This document shows positions 8,593-19,914 of a stretch of DNA of 64,000 nt, one piece after another (positions within the stretch are counted from its first letter, which is position 1; every line of letters begins with the position of its first letter). The DNA comes from Chiua virens (taxonomy: Eukaryota; Basidiomycota; Agaricomycetes; Boletales; Boletaceae), in the NCBI GenBank assembly GCA_019787685.1, contig JAHNUO010000001.1, positions 372,001 to 436,000 of the forward strand, read 5' to 3'. The position numbers were made by a program, and so were the translations under genes. Under the pieces are notes generated by a model, which saw only the letters and a program-made list of their open reading frames with translations, did no database searches and was not told the origin of the DNA.

Positions 8593-11500
8593 GTAAACTG
8601 GGATCTCATGTTCGCGCCACCCTTCCTAAATTCTATGAAAATACCGTTTCTTTAAAGTTTGATTTCGCTTATTCCGAAAAACCTCCCTGGCAAGAGGATA
8701 AACTACCCAAATCACCAAAAACAACAGAAAACGAAAGCGTTGACAGCGTCTCTGCGGAGCGCGGCGGACACGATAGTTCCGTGCTTAATTCTGTCCCAAA
8801 ACAAATACCCGATGGGTCTTTCATTAGATCAACATCGGTACAAAAAGAAATTATATTACCAATTTTGGTATCCCCAGTAAACCAAATTGGTTATGTTGGA
8901 GCAAAGGCGCTTCTTGATAGTGGAGCTAATGCGATCTTCATACACGAAGATTACGTCGCTAAACACAAACTTCCCACACACGTGCTACCTCATGCCATTC
9001 AAGTCTTCAATGTCGATGGAACCAAAAATCAAGCGGGTTCTATCACTCACGCCACACAAATCCTGATTGATTACAAAGGACACAGAGAAATAGTGGATGC
9101 CGAAATTACCAACCTTGGAAAGAACGACCTTATCCTCGGATATACATGGTTAAAGCACCACAATCCCCATATAGATTGGTCCACAGGATCGGTAGTAATG
9201 CGGAGATGTCCCGAATCATGTCACTCTCAAGAAGAAGACGACTTCTTGGATTCCATCATCGCAGAAGAACTAAAATATGCAAACTCTATCGCGGAATCTC
9301 GCATTTTTACCGCAAACATGGAAACTCCACCTTCTCCTCCTAAGGAACGCACTCTTGAAGAGATGGTCCCACGAGAATATATGAAATATGCTAAAGTATT
9401 TGGAAAAACAGAATCCGAAAGAATACCATTACGCAAACCATGGGATCACCACATTGACCTAAAAGAGTCTTTCGTTCCAAAGAAGGGTCGCTTAATACCC
9501 CTCTCTGTCACAGAACAAGAGGAGGTTTCTGCATTTATTGATGACCAATTAAAGAAAGGTTACATCAGACCCTCTAAGTCCGAACAGACATCCCGGTCTT
9601 CTTTGTCCCAAAGAAAGATGGAAAGAAGCGTATGGTCCAAGACTACTGTTACCTAAACGAACATACCACTAAGAATAACTATCCATTACCGCTCATCTCG
9701 CAGCTTGTGGATAAATTAAAAGACGCCAAGCTTTTCACAAAAATGGATCTCCGATGGGGATACAATAACGTACGCATCAAAGAAGGCGATGAATGGAAAG
9801 CAGCATTTGTCTGTCACTGCGGGTCTTTCGAGCCCATCGTCATGTACTTTGGATTATGTAACTCACCAGCAACGTTTCAAACCATGATGAACGAAATCTT
9901 TGCCGATATGAATGGCGTCGTTGTTGTCTACATCGATGACCTTATGATCTTTACAAACACCGATGATTATGAAACTCATGACAAAATCGTACTCGAAGTG
10001 CTTAAACGCCTCGAAGAGAACGATCTATACGTAAAACCAGAAAAATGCTTCTTCCGCGTAAAAGAAGTGGACTTCCTCGGAATGATCGTGGGAACTGATG
10101 GAATAAAAATGGATAATGAGAAAACCAAAGCAGTCGCTGAATGGCCTACTCCCACCTCAGTCAAACACATCAGAAGTTTCCTCGGACTTGCCAACTTCTA
10201 TCGCAGATTCATTAAAGACTATGGAAAAATAGCACGACCTTTACACGACCTCACTAAAAAGGATCAGAAATTCGAATGGACCTTCGCCTGTGACGAAGCA
10301 TTCACTATGCTTAAAAAGGCTTTTACGACAGCCCCTATCCTAGCTTATCCGGATCAGAATGCCAAATACCGCTTAGAATGCGATTCATCGGATTTCGCTA
10401 CAGGAGCAGTTCTATCTTTAGAAAAAGAAGGACTTTGGCACCCTGTCGCTTACAATAGCCACTCTATGACACCAGAAGAACGGAACTACCCTATCGCCGA
10501 CAAAGAAATGCTCTCGGTTATCCGCTCTCTAGAACTATGGCGCCACTACCTAGAAGGTGCAAAATATGAATTTGAAATATGGAATGACCACCAGAACCTT
10601 ACGTGGTTTATGACACGCCAAGACCTTAACCGAAGACAAGCAAGATGGGCGCAATACCTCTCACGTTTTAACTTCACTTGGCACCACAAGGCTGGAGTCA
10701 CTATGGGAAAAGCAGATGCTCTAAGCAGACGAGAAGATCACATGATCGGAATCGAAGATGACAATAAAGGAATCCTTCTCATGGATCCATCTAAAATCAG
10801 ATCAGCCGTCACTCTCCTATACAATGGTGATCAATTCTTATCTGACGTACAACACGAAACTATGAAACTATCACCTAATGCCATGAAACACTTACTTTCT
10901 ATCGGATACAAAGTCGAGGACGCCTTCCTTAGAAAGGGGGATAAGATCTTCATTCCAGATCCTCTAAGAACTAAATCAATAACTATGTTTCATGACACAC
11001 CGGAAGCAGGACACCCCGGTTATGACAAAACTTTAGAACTTCTATCTTGAACCTACATTTGGCCTCGAATGAACGAAGAAGTCAAAAATTATGTCTCACA
11101 TTGTGAAAGATGCGCTCGATTCAAGGGTTCTAACCAGAAAACAGCAGGACTCCTGCAACCCTTAGAAACACCGTCATTACCATGGGAAGATATCTCAGCA
11201 GATTTCATTACAGATCTCCCACTTTCACACTCCTATGACTCCATTCTCACGGTTGTGGATCGCTTCTCTAAAGAAGTTGAATTCATCCCTTGCCACAAAA
11301 CATGTACATCTATGGATCTCACTAAATTATATCTCTCACACATATGGAAACATCATGGCCTCCCCAAAACCATCGTATCAGATAGGGGACCACAATTCGC
11401 TTCCCAACTTATGAAAGATATATGCTCAGGGTTAAAAATAACACCCAAATTAAGCACCGCACATCACCCACAAATGGAAGGACAATCGGAACGAATGAAC

Positions 11501-12433
11501 CGAGAAGTGCAACAGTATCTTCGCATGTTCTGTGCCGAGAAAGATAACACATGGGCCGATTGGCTCCCTCTCGCACAATTCTCATACAACAGCAAGAAAC
11601 ACACTGCCACTAAATTCTCACCATTCGAAATAACACGTTCCTATGTACCCAGGATGGGAATTATGCCACATACTATGAAAAACCCGGCTGCTCAGAACTA
11701 TATCACGGATTTCTCCGAAGTTCTAGAACAAACCAAATCTAATATAGATAAAGCCGCAGAAAACATGAAAAACATTGCCGATAGATCGAGATCAGAACCA
11801 CCATCATATGCCATTGGCGACAAGGTCTGGTTCTCTACAGCAAATCTAAAAATAAAACAACATCCAAAATTCACGGATAAATGGATTGGACCCTATGACA
11901 TAATCTCTATCCACGGTCCGAATGCTTTAAAGCTTCGACTCCCACGCACTATGCGAATACACCCAGTCGTAAACATTTCACAGGTCAAACCTTATAAGGA
12001 ACACCTCCCCGAACAACCGGTTTACAAACCACGACCTGTCGTAATCGGAGATGACCGAGAAGAAGAATTCGAAGCAGATTACATTGTCGATTCCCGAATG
12101 AAGGGACGCCGCTTAGAATATCTTATACACTGGAAAGGTTATGATGATGACGAAAGAACTTGGGAACCCCTAAAGAATCTAAAGAATGCACCGGATCTTA
12201 TCTCTGACTTCCACGAAGCACATCCGGATGCCCCAAGAAAATTAAAAGTCACACAAACCGAATTCAACTCTATGTTCCGAACCTATGAAAATAAAACTTC
12301 ACCCGAAGATGAGGATAGTCTCCATCGTCTCAATTATGAAATAGATCATTCGGAGCTTGATCAACAGAAGGGGGATAGTGTTACGATACCAACTTTTCCT
12401 CACTTCTCGAATCCAACGTTTGATCGATTCTAA
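8589..12433 (+). pseudogene. Family B pol, unit 1 (frameshift and nonsense)
   Basis: About 1280 codons: protease (ALLDSGANAIFIHE), reverse transcriptase with YIDD, RNase H (LECDSSDFATGAVLS), zinc-binding HHCC, DDE integrase core and a chromodomain near the C-terminus (DYIVDSRMKGRRLEYLIHWKGYD). It is broken twice compared with unit 2: a 1-nt deletion near 9591 and a TGA at 11048-11050 where unit 2 has CGA. In unit 2 the integrase motif reads HPQTDGQSER; unit 1 has MEG. The pol frame runs 55 nt into LTR2 before its stop. A polypurine tract AGAAGGGGGATAG precedes the LTR at 12366-12378. Confidence 0.88.
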
Positions 12434-12809
12434 TTATAAACACCTCATGCCAAGGCTGTTCAAAGGATCATATCCGATTGGCTGCCACAATAACACAGCA
12501 TCCATCAACTCATGCCCCTTATCTTTCATTTCCCTTATCACTGACTCATCAATCGGCAGTGCAAGGCTATGCTCTTATCTATGACTCATATAAATTCACA
12601 CCTTATCATCCAATAGGATACATTATGCTTATCTACGTAGTTCATACTCAGATTAGAACTCCGATATCCATGTAGTATATAAACCCCATGAATGACAGCC
12701 AGAGGACTCTAACAAAGTTCTCTTGGAGTTTTCGCCTCTCATCTGGACTGAACCCCCTCTCACATCATCCACTACACTTTACAGTCTAGATTTGTTCTAG
12801 GTTGTTTCA
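12379..12809 (+). repeat. Family B LTR2, middle and recombinant
   Basis: 431 bp shared by both units. Position 31 is G as in LTR3, while the rest matches LTR1. It serves as 3' LTR of unit 1 and 5' LTR of unit 2. TATA box and R-region start are as in LTR1. Confidence 0.92.
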
Positions 12810-12811
12810 TT

Positions 12812-12822
12812 AGAACTTTGTT
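12812..12822 (+). promoter_or_regulatory. Self-priming primer-binding site, B unit 2
   Basis: AGAACTTTGTT, 2 nt after LTR2, is identical to the unit 1 site and complementary to AACAAAGTTCT in LTR2. Confidence 0.75.
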
Positions 12823-13042
12823 GCTTTCTTCGCCGTCGATACTACTGTCAAGTCCCTCGACCTCGTCGTAGCCATCTTACCACTAAACAAGAGGAACAAG
12901 CGCACAGAGTAAGTCGCAACCCTTTGAACGGAAGATTATATCCTCTTCAGAAGTCGCTTGAGACCAAAGGTCCACATAGCGCAGAAGTCGATAGCGCACC
13001 CTTGACACTCATTGTCCTCTTAACTGAGACCACAAAAAAATA

Positions 13043-13609
13043 GTGTCCAACCTACCTCTATCTGCTATCGCCGCCGCTCAGGAAGCCTTCCCTGATCTCG
13101 TTGACGAACCCTACGTCTTCGACGCCGCCTACCTCGCAGAAGTCGTCACCTTAGAGGATCTAGATCCCCAGGACCGTACCAACACAGAGATTTTCCACGC
13201 CTTACTAGGCCACTTCTTAGGAGACAATTCATCGCTCCCAGACTACTCAACCGACAGAGAGTCAACCCGGTCCGACAGCCCGGAATTACGGTATCCAACT
13301 GAGGAACCAGAGATTAAGCGCGAATACTTTCCCGCTCCTATTCCCAAAAGAGAACCATCCCCATTCCCTCCTGCTCCATTAAGAGAGCCATCTGAGGAAA
13401 GTTTCGGAGACCCTAACGATTGGCTCCCACCCAGAGAAATTGAGAGAAGGAACGCCAGGACAGATCTCGAAAGAAAGAGAATCCTGAGATGATACAAAGC
13501 TAACCTAGTACCAACTCGCATTCGCCCCTACTCCCAATACGATAACCTCGAGTACCCTTACTTTAGGCCTCGAAACACGCTTAGAACCCCTAGGAGATAC
13601 ATTCAATAG
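13043..13609 (+). pseudogene. Family B ORF1, unit 2 (nonsense mutation)
   Basis: Same frame as 6581-7147, but TGA at 13490-13492 replaces the CGA of unit 1, cutting the product to 149 residues. The remaining Arg-rich tail is still readable up to the TAG before ORF2. Confidence 0.75.
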
Positions 13610-13879
13610 ATGCTAGCTTACTTCGTATTTGCAGCAATCTTTGTAATCTTCCTCACAGTTCTTTTTATCCTTTACCAAGTCTCAAAGAATCTTATCGATT
13701 ACCAAAGGTCCCTAAACTTTAGGATCCAGGTTAACGAATACACGGTTATTTTCGCTCTCTACGCTCCCTACGAACAACAAGACTACCAGTACCAGGCACC
13801 CCCCGTTATTAACAACACCGCCGGTCCTTGGAACGCACCAGTAAACGCAGGCGATTGGGACAATCAAACCGATAACTAA
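13610..13879 (+). CDS. Family B ORF2, unit 2 membrane protein
   Basis: 89 residues, ATG directly after the ORF1-frame TAG. The N-terminal membrane helix and polar tail are intact and nearly identical to 7148-7417. Confidence 0.65.
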   Translation: MLAYFVFAAIFVIFLTVLFILYQVSKNLIDYQRSLNFRIQVNEYTVIFALYAPYEQQDYQYQAPPVINNTAGPWNAPVNAGDWDNQTDN

Positions 13880-13881
13880 AT

Positions 13882-15054
13882 ATGTCAGGATACACCTACG
13901 CCACCGCCCTTAAGGATCTAAACAACCAATCATTGAACGATGGAGATCATCTCACGGCATCGGCTTGGCTGGTCCAAGAACTGACGAATGTGGTTGCCAC
14001 ACTAGAAAACAAAATAAACTCGGGAGCAATTGCTCCAGCAGCCTCTTCATCTAAAGTCGAAATATTCGCAGACCCCGGCCTCTATGATGGAGATCAAGCC
14101 AAATTCGAAGAATGGTGGGCAAAAATGAAAGGATGGCTCGACATTAATCAGAGGGCTATCGCTCCTGATTCACACCATGCGGTACTCGCCGTACTCTCAC
14201 GTCTCAAAGGAGCAAAAAGCTCGCAATTCGCCGAGACAAGATTAGCTCAAGGTTCTAAACTCACATGGGCACAATTAGTCGTGGACATAGAAGGAATGTT
14301 CCGACAAAACAATAAAGTGGACTGGGCTCGTACCCAATTGGAAAACCTAAAACAGGGTAACATGAGGGTCGAAGACTTCATAGTCCGATGGGAAAACCTG
14401 TGGCAACAAGCCCAGATCGACCCCACACATGCCATAAGGCTTCTGGAAACAAACACCACCAGAAGCATAATATTCCAAATCTTCAAAGACGGACAACGGC
14501 AAGATCCGAATGATCCGATCTACATGAACCCAAAACATCCATCCTACATTGATGATCGCAACCAAGCAGTTATCAAGTACCTAGCCGCAATTCGCACAGC
14601 GGGTAACTCCTTTGAGTCAATCAACTATGTCCGAGGAGAAAGGAACTGGAAACAGAAGGACCCTAATGCAATGGACATAGGGGCCGTTACATATGAACAA
14701 GACGAAGATGGCTGGTTCACCGGCAAGGAAGTAAGGGCATTTGGCCAAAAGAAGGTCAACCCTAACAACAAGTGCTTCAACTGCGGAGAAAAGGGACATA
14801 TCCCAAGGGAATGCCCTAAACCCAAAGTGCAATGCCCGGAATGCAAATTCTACGCCGGAAACCATAAAGCCTCATGTGGCAAAACTCGAAAAGCGAGATC
14901 CACATCCCAAAAAGAAGCCCCTAAAGCTTCAACTTCTTCAGTCCCGGATAAGGACCCGTTTGCGGCCATCCGTGGAATGACTCCTGAAGAAGTACAGGCG
15001 TATTATTACGACAAGTACGAAACCGAAAAGAAGGGAAAAGGCAAGGCGAACTGA
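13882..15054 (+). CDS. Family B gag, unit 2
   Basis: 390 residues with the same zinc knuckle and a handful of substitutions relative to unit 1. The frame is intact, so this copy could still supply Gag if transcribed from LTR2. Confidence 0.9.
   Translation: MSGYTYATALKDLNNQSLNDGDHLTASAWLVQELTNVVATLENKINSGAIAPAASSSKVEIFADPGLYDGDQAKFEEWWAKMKGWLDINQRAIAPDSHHAVLAVLSRLKGAKSSQFAETRLAQGSKLTWAQLVVDIEGMFRQNNKVDWARTQLENLKQGNMRVEDFIVRWENLWQQAQIDPTHAIRLLETNTTRSIIFQIFKDGQRQDPNDPIYMNPKHPSYIDDRNQAVIKYLAAIRTAGNSFESINYVRGERNWKQKDPNAMDIGAVTYEQDEDGWFTGKEVRAFGQKKVNPNNKCFNCGEKGHIPRECPKPKVQCPECKFYAGNHKASCGKTRKARSTSQKEAPKASTSSVPDKDPFAAIRGMTPEEVQAYYYDKYETEKKGKGKAN
15033..15039 (+). promoter_or_regulatory. -1 slippery site GGGAAAA, unit 2
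   Basis: Same heptamer and framing as unit 1, with the downstream GGCGAAC/GTTCGCGCC pairing potential preserved. Confidence 0.7.
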
Positions 15055-18000
15055 GTAAACTGGGATCTCACGTTCGCGCCACCCTTCCTAAATTCTATGA
15101 AAACACCGTTTCTTTAAAGTTTGATTTCGCCTATTCCGAAAAACCTCCCTGGCAAGAGGATAAACTACCCAAATCACCAAAAACAACAGAAAACGAAAGC
15201 ATTGACAGCGTCTCTGCGGAGCGCGGCGGACACGATAGTTCCGTGCTTAATTCTGTCCCAAAACAAATACCCGATGGGTCTTTCATTAGATCAACATCGG
15301 TACAAAAAGAAATTATATTACCAATTTTGGTATCCCCAGTAAACCAAATTGGTTATGTTGGAGCAAAGGCGCTTCTTGATAGTGGAGCTAATGCGATCTT
15401 CATACACGAAGATTACGTCGCTAAACACAAACTTCCCACACACGCGCTACCTCATGCCATTCAAGTCTTCAATGTCGACGGAACCAAAAATCAAGCGGGT
15501 TCTATCACTCACGCCACACAAATCCTGATTGATTACAAAGGACACAGAGAAATAGTGGATGCCGAAATTACCAACCTTGGAAAGAACGACCTTATCCTCG
15601 GATATACATGGTTAAAGCACCACAATCCCCATATAGATTGGTCCACAGGATCGGTGATAATGCGGAGATGTCCCGAATCATGTCACTCTCAAGAAGAAGA
15701 CGACTTCTTGGATTCCATTATCGCAGAAGAACTTAAATATGCAAACTCTATCGCGGAATCTCGCATTTTTACCGCAAACATGGAAACTCCACCTTCTCCT
15801 CCTAAGGAACGCACTCTTGAAGAGATGGTCCCACGAGAATATATGAAATATAAAAAAGTATTTGGAAAGACAGAATCCAAAAGAATACCATTACGCAAAC
15901 CATGGGATCACCACATCGACCTAAAAGAATCTTTCGTTCCAAAGAAGGGTCGCTTAATACCCCTCTCTGTCACAGAACAAGAGGAGGTTTCTGCATTTAT
16001 TGATGACCAATTAAAGAAAGGCTACATCAGACCCTCTAAGTCCGAACAGACATCTCCGGTCTTCTTTGTCCCTAAGAAAGATGGAAAGAAGCATATGGTC
16101 CAGGACTACCGTTACCTAAACGAACATACCACCAAGAATAACTATCCATTTGTAACAACCTAGAACAAACGTAGACTATGAGTTACTTGCGAGTGGTTGT
16201 AGTGGTCAGTGTAAGGTTGAAGTGCAAGTGAGTCTAACGAGTGAGGCGAGAACTACAGAGGAGATCCGTCTATGAGAGACAATGGAGGAAAACCAGAGGT
16301 GAACTTTGTTAGAGTTCCCTGGTGCTGCATTCAAGTCTTTATATACTAAAAGTACAATCGGAGCTACAATCGGAGTATGAATACATAGATAAGTATGAGT
16401 GTCCTGATTGGTAGATAAGGTGAGATAACATGAGGTATATGCATGTATGTGAGTCATAGATAAAGACATGAGGAAACAATGCTGTAACAATGCGGTATAA
16501 GCATGTTATGAGATAAGCACTGCTTTAATAATAGATATGAGTCATATGAATCATAGATAAGAGATAACGTGTGAATACACGTGTGTTGTGCATGGGTTAT
16601 GACATCGTGTGATAACACGTGTCTAATAATGAATCATAGTGAGTCATAAAGGATTGGCCAATAGGATATGATCCTGAGTATAGCCTTGGCATGAGGCAAT
16701 ATATGCCATAATAGATATTGAGTATCTTGTATAGTGGATTGAGAGCGTTGAGTAGGAAGGCGAAAGTATGAAGTGAAAACGTGATTGTAACACCATTACC
16801 GCTCATCTCACAGCTTGTGGATAAATTAAAAGACGCTAAGCTTTTCACAAAAATGGATCTCCGATGGGGATACAACAACGTACGCATCAAAGAAGGCGAT
16901 GAATGGAAGGCAGCATTTGTCTGTCACCGCGGGTCTTTCGAGCCCATCGTCATGTACTTTGGATTATGTAACTCACCAGCAACGTTTCAAACCATGATGA
17001 ACGAAATCTTTGCCGATATGAATGGCGTCGTTGTCGTCTATATCGATGACCTTATGATCTTTACAAACACCGATGATTATGAAACTCATGACAAAATCGT
17101 ACTCGAAGTGCTTAAACGCCTCGAAGAGAACGATCTATACGTAAAACCAGAAAAATGCTTCTTCCGCGTAAAAGAAGTGGACTTCCTCGGAATGATCGTG
17201 GGAACTGATGGAATAAAAATGGATAATGAGAAAACAAAAGCAGTCGCCGAATGGCCTACTCCCACCTCAGTCAAACACATCAGAAGTTTCCTCGGACTTG
17301 CCAACTTCTATCGCAGATTCATTAAAGATTATGGAAAAATAGCACGACCTTTACATGACCTTACTAAAAAGGATCAGAAATTCGAATGGACCTTCGCCTG
17401 TGACGAAGCGTTCACTATGCTTAAAAAGGCTTTTACGACAGCCCCTATCCTAGCTTATCCGGATCAGAATGCCAAATACCGCTTAGAATGCGACTCTTCG
17501 GACTTCGCTACAGGAGCAGTTCTATCTTTAGAAAAAGAGGGACTTTGGCACCCTGTCACTTACAATAGCCACTCTATGACACCAGAAGAACGGAACTACC
17601 CTATCGCCGACAAAGAAATGCTCTCGGTTATCCGCTCTCTAGAACTATGGCGCCACTACCTAGAAGGTGCAAAACATGAATTTGAAATATGGAACGACCA
17701 CCAGAACCTTACATGGTTTATGACACGCCAAGACCTTAACCGAAGACAAGCAAGATGGGCGCAATACCTCTCACGCTTTAACTTCACTTGGCACCACAAA
17801 GCTGGAGTCACTATGGGAAAAGCAGATGCCTTAAGTAGACGGGAAGATCACATGATCGGAATCGAAGATGATAACAAAGGAATCCTTCTCATGGACCCAT
17901 CTAAAATCAGATCAGCCGTCACTCTCCTATACAATGGTGATCAATTCTTATCTGACGTACAACATGAAACTATGAAACTATCACCTAATGCCATGAAACA

Positions 18001-19543
18001 CTTACTTTCTATCGGATACAAAGTCGAGGACGCCTTCCTTAGAAAGGGGGATAAGATCTTCATTCCAGATCCTCTAAGAACTAAATCAATAACTATGTTT
18101 CATGACACACCGGAAGCAGGACACCCCGGTTATGACAAAACTTTAGAACTTCTATCTCGAACCTACATTTGGCCTCGAATGAACGAAGAAGTCAAAAATT
18201 ATGTCTCACATTGTGAAAGATGCGCTCGATTCAAGGGTTCTAACCAGAAAACAGCAGGACTCCTGCAACCCCTAGAAACACCGTCATTACCATGGGAAGA
18301 TATCTCAGCAGATTTCATTACAGATCTCCCACTTTCACACTCCTATGACTCCATTCTCACGGTTGTGGATCGCTTCTCTAAAGAAGTCGAATTCATCCCT
18401 TGCCACAAAACGTGTACATCTATGGATCTCGCTAAACTATATCTCTCACACATATGGAAACATCATGGCCTCCCAAAAACCATCATATCGGATAGGGGAC
18501 CACAATTCACTTCCCAACTTATGAAAGATATATGCTCAGGGTTAAAAATCACACCCAAATTAAGCACCGCACACCATCCACAAACAGATGGTCAATCGGA
18601 ACGAATGAACCGAGAAGTACAACAGTATCTTCGCATGTTCTGTGCCGAAAAGGATAACACATGGGCCGATTGGCTCCCTCTCGCACAATTCTCATATAAC
18701 AGCAAAAAACACACTGCTACGAAGTTCTCACCATTTGAAATCACACGTTCCTATGTACCCAGGATGGGAATTATGCCACATACTATGAAAAACCCGGCTG
18801 CTCAGAACTATATCACGGATTTCTCCGAAGTTCTAGAACAAACCAAATCTAATATAGATAAAGCCGCAGAAAACATGAAAAACATTGCCGATAGATCGAG
18901 ATCAGAACCACCATCGTATGCCATTGGCGACAAGGTCTGGCTCTCTACAGCAAATCTAAAAATAAAACAACATCCAAAATTCACGGATAAATGGATTGGA
19001 CCCTATGACATAATCTCTATGCACGGTCCGAATGCCTTAAAGCTTCGACTCCCACGCACTATGTGAATACACCCAGTCGTAAACATCTCTCAGGTCAAAC
19101 CTTATAAGGAACACCTCCCCGAACAGCCGGTTTACAAACCACGACCTATCGTAATCGGAGATGACCGAGAAGAAGAATTCGAAGCAGATTACATTGTCGA
19201 TTCTCGAATGAAGGGACGCCGCTTAGAATATCTTATACACTGGAAAGGTTATGATGATGACGAAAGAACTTGGGAACCCCTAAAGAATCTAAAAAATGCA
19301 CCGGAGCTTATCTCTGACTTCCACGAAGCACATCCGGATGCCCCAAGAAAATTAAAAGTCACACAAACCGAATTCAACTCTATGTTCCGAACCTATGAAA
19401 ATAAAACTTCGCCCGAAGATGAGGATAGTCTCCATCGTCTCAATTATGAAATAGATCATTCGGAGCTTGATCAACAGAAGGGGGATAGTGTTACGATACC
19501 AACTTTTCCTCACTTCTCGAATCCAACGTTTGATCGATTCTAA
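15051..19543 (+). pseudogene. Family B pol, unit 2 (interrupted by solo LTR, nonsense)
   Basis: Protease and the N-terminal RT region read openly to 16150, where a 642 bp solo LTR sits inside RT. RT, RNase H and integrase resume at 16798 and read to a TGA at 19064-19066, where unit 1 has CGA (R). The chromodomain follows and the frame ends inside LTR3. Unlike unit 1 there is no frameshift near the RT start, and the codon equivalent to 11048 is still CGA. The two units are therefore broken at different places. Confidence 0.88.
16151..16792 (-). repeat. Solo LTR of a B-related subfamily, with CCATT duplication
   Basis: Flanked by CCATT at 16146-16150 and 16793-16797. Unit 1 has a single CCATT at the same place, which is the empty site. 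On the minus strand it starts TGTTACAATC and ends GTTGTTACA. It shares blocks with the B LTR (CTCATGCCAAGGCT, GGATCATATCC, AGTATATAAAG, CTAACAAAGTTC, TTGTTCTAGGTTG). It is longer than the B LTR (642 versus 431 bp) because of inserted GTTATC/GATAAC-rich sequence. It has no internal region, so it is the remnant left by LTR-LTR recombination. Confidence 0.85.
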
Positions 19544-19909
19544 TTATAAACACCTCATGCCAAGGCTGTCCTAAGGATCATATCCGATTGGCTGCCACAA
19601 TAACACAACATCCATCAGCACATGTCCCTTATCTTTCATTTCCCTTATCACTGACTCATCAAACGGCAGTGCAAGGCTATGCTCTTATCTATGACTCACA
19701 TCTTATCATCCAATAGGATACATTATGCTTATCTACGTAGTTCATACTCAGATTAGAACTCCGATATCCATGTAGTATATAAACCCCATGAATGACAGCC
19801 AGAGAGCTCTAACAAAGTTCTCTTGGAGTTTTCACCTCTCATCTGGACTGAACCCCCTCTCACTTCATCCACTACACTTTACAGTCTAGATTTGTTCTAG
19901 GTTGTTTCA
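19489..19909 (+). repeat. Family B LTR3 (421 bp)
   Basis: The terminal LTR of the array. It differs from LTR1/LTR2 at several positions (for example CTGTCCTAAGG for CTGTTCAAAGG) and lacks about 10 bp in the TCATATAAATTCACACC region. Followed directly by the GTGAC target duplicate. Confidence 0.9.
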
Positions 19910-19914
19910 GTGAC

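Larger units (their letters stand above)
5917..19909 (+). mobile_element. Family B chromovirus tandem array (LTR-int-LTR-int-LTR)
   Basis: Three LTRs (5917-6347, 12379-12809, 19489-19909) alternate with two internal regions of about 6.03 kb (the second has a 642 bp solo LTR inserted). The array is flanked once by GTGAC (5912-5916 and 19910-19914). Each unit reads ORF1, ORF2 (membrane), gag, then pol in the -1 frame with protease (LLDSGANAIF), RT (YIDD), RNase H, HHCC and DDE integrase, and a C-terminal chromodomain. This makes it a Ty3/gypsy chromovirus. Both units have disabling mutations in pol. Confidence 0.9.

Noticed and set aside
16151..16792. The insert in RT of B unit 2 as a DNA transposon because both ends read TGTTACA inwards
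   Set aside because: Internal sequence matches the B LTR in reverse, ends are TG/CA and the duplication is 5 bp, so it is a solo LTR.
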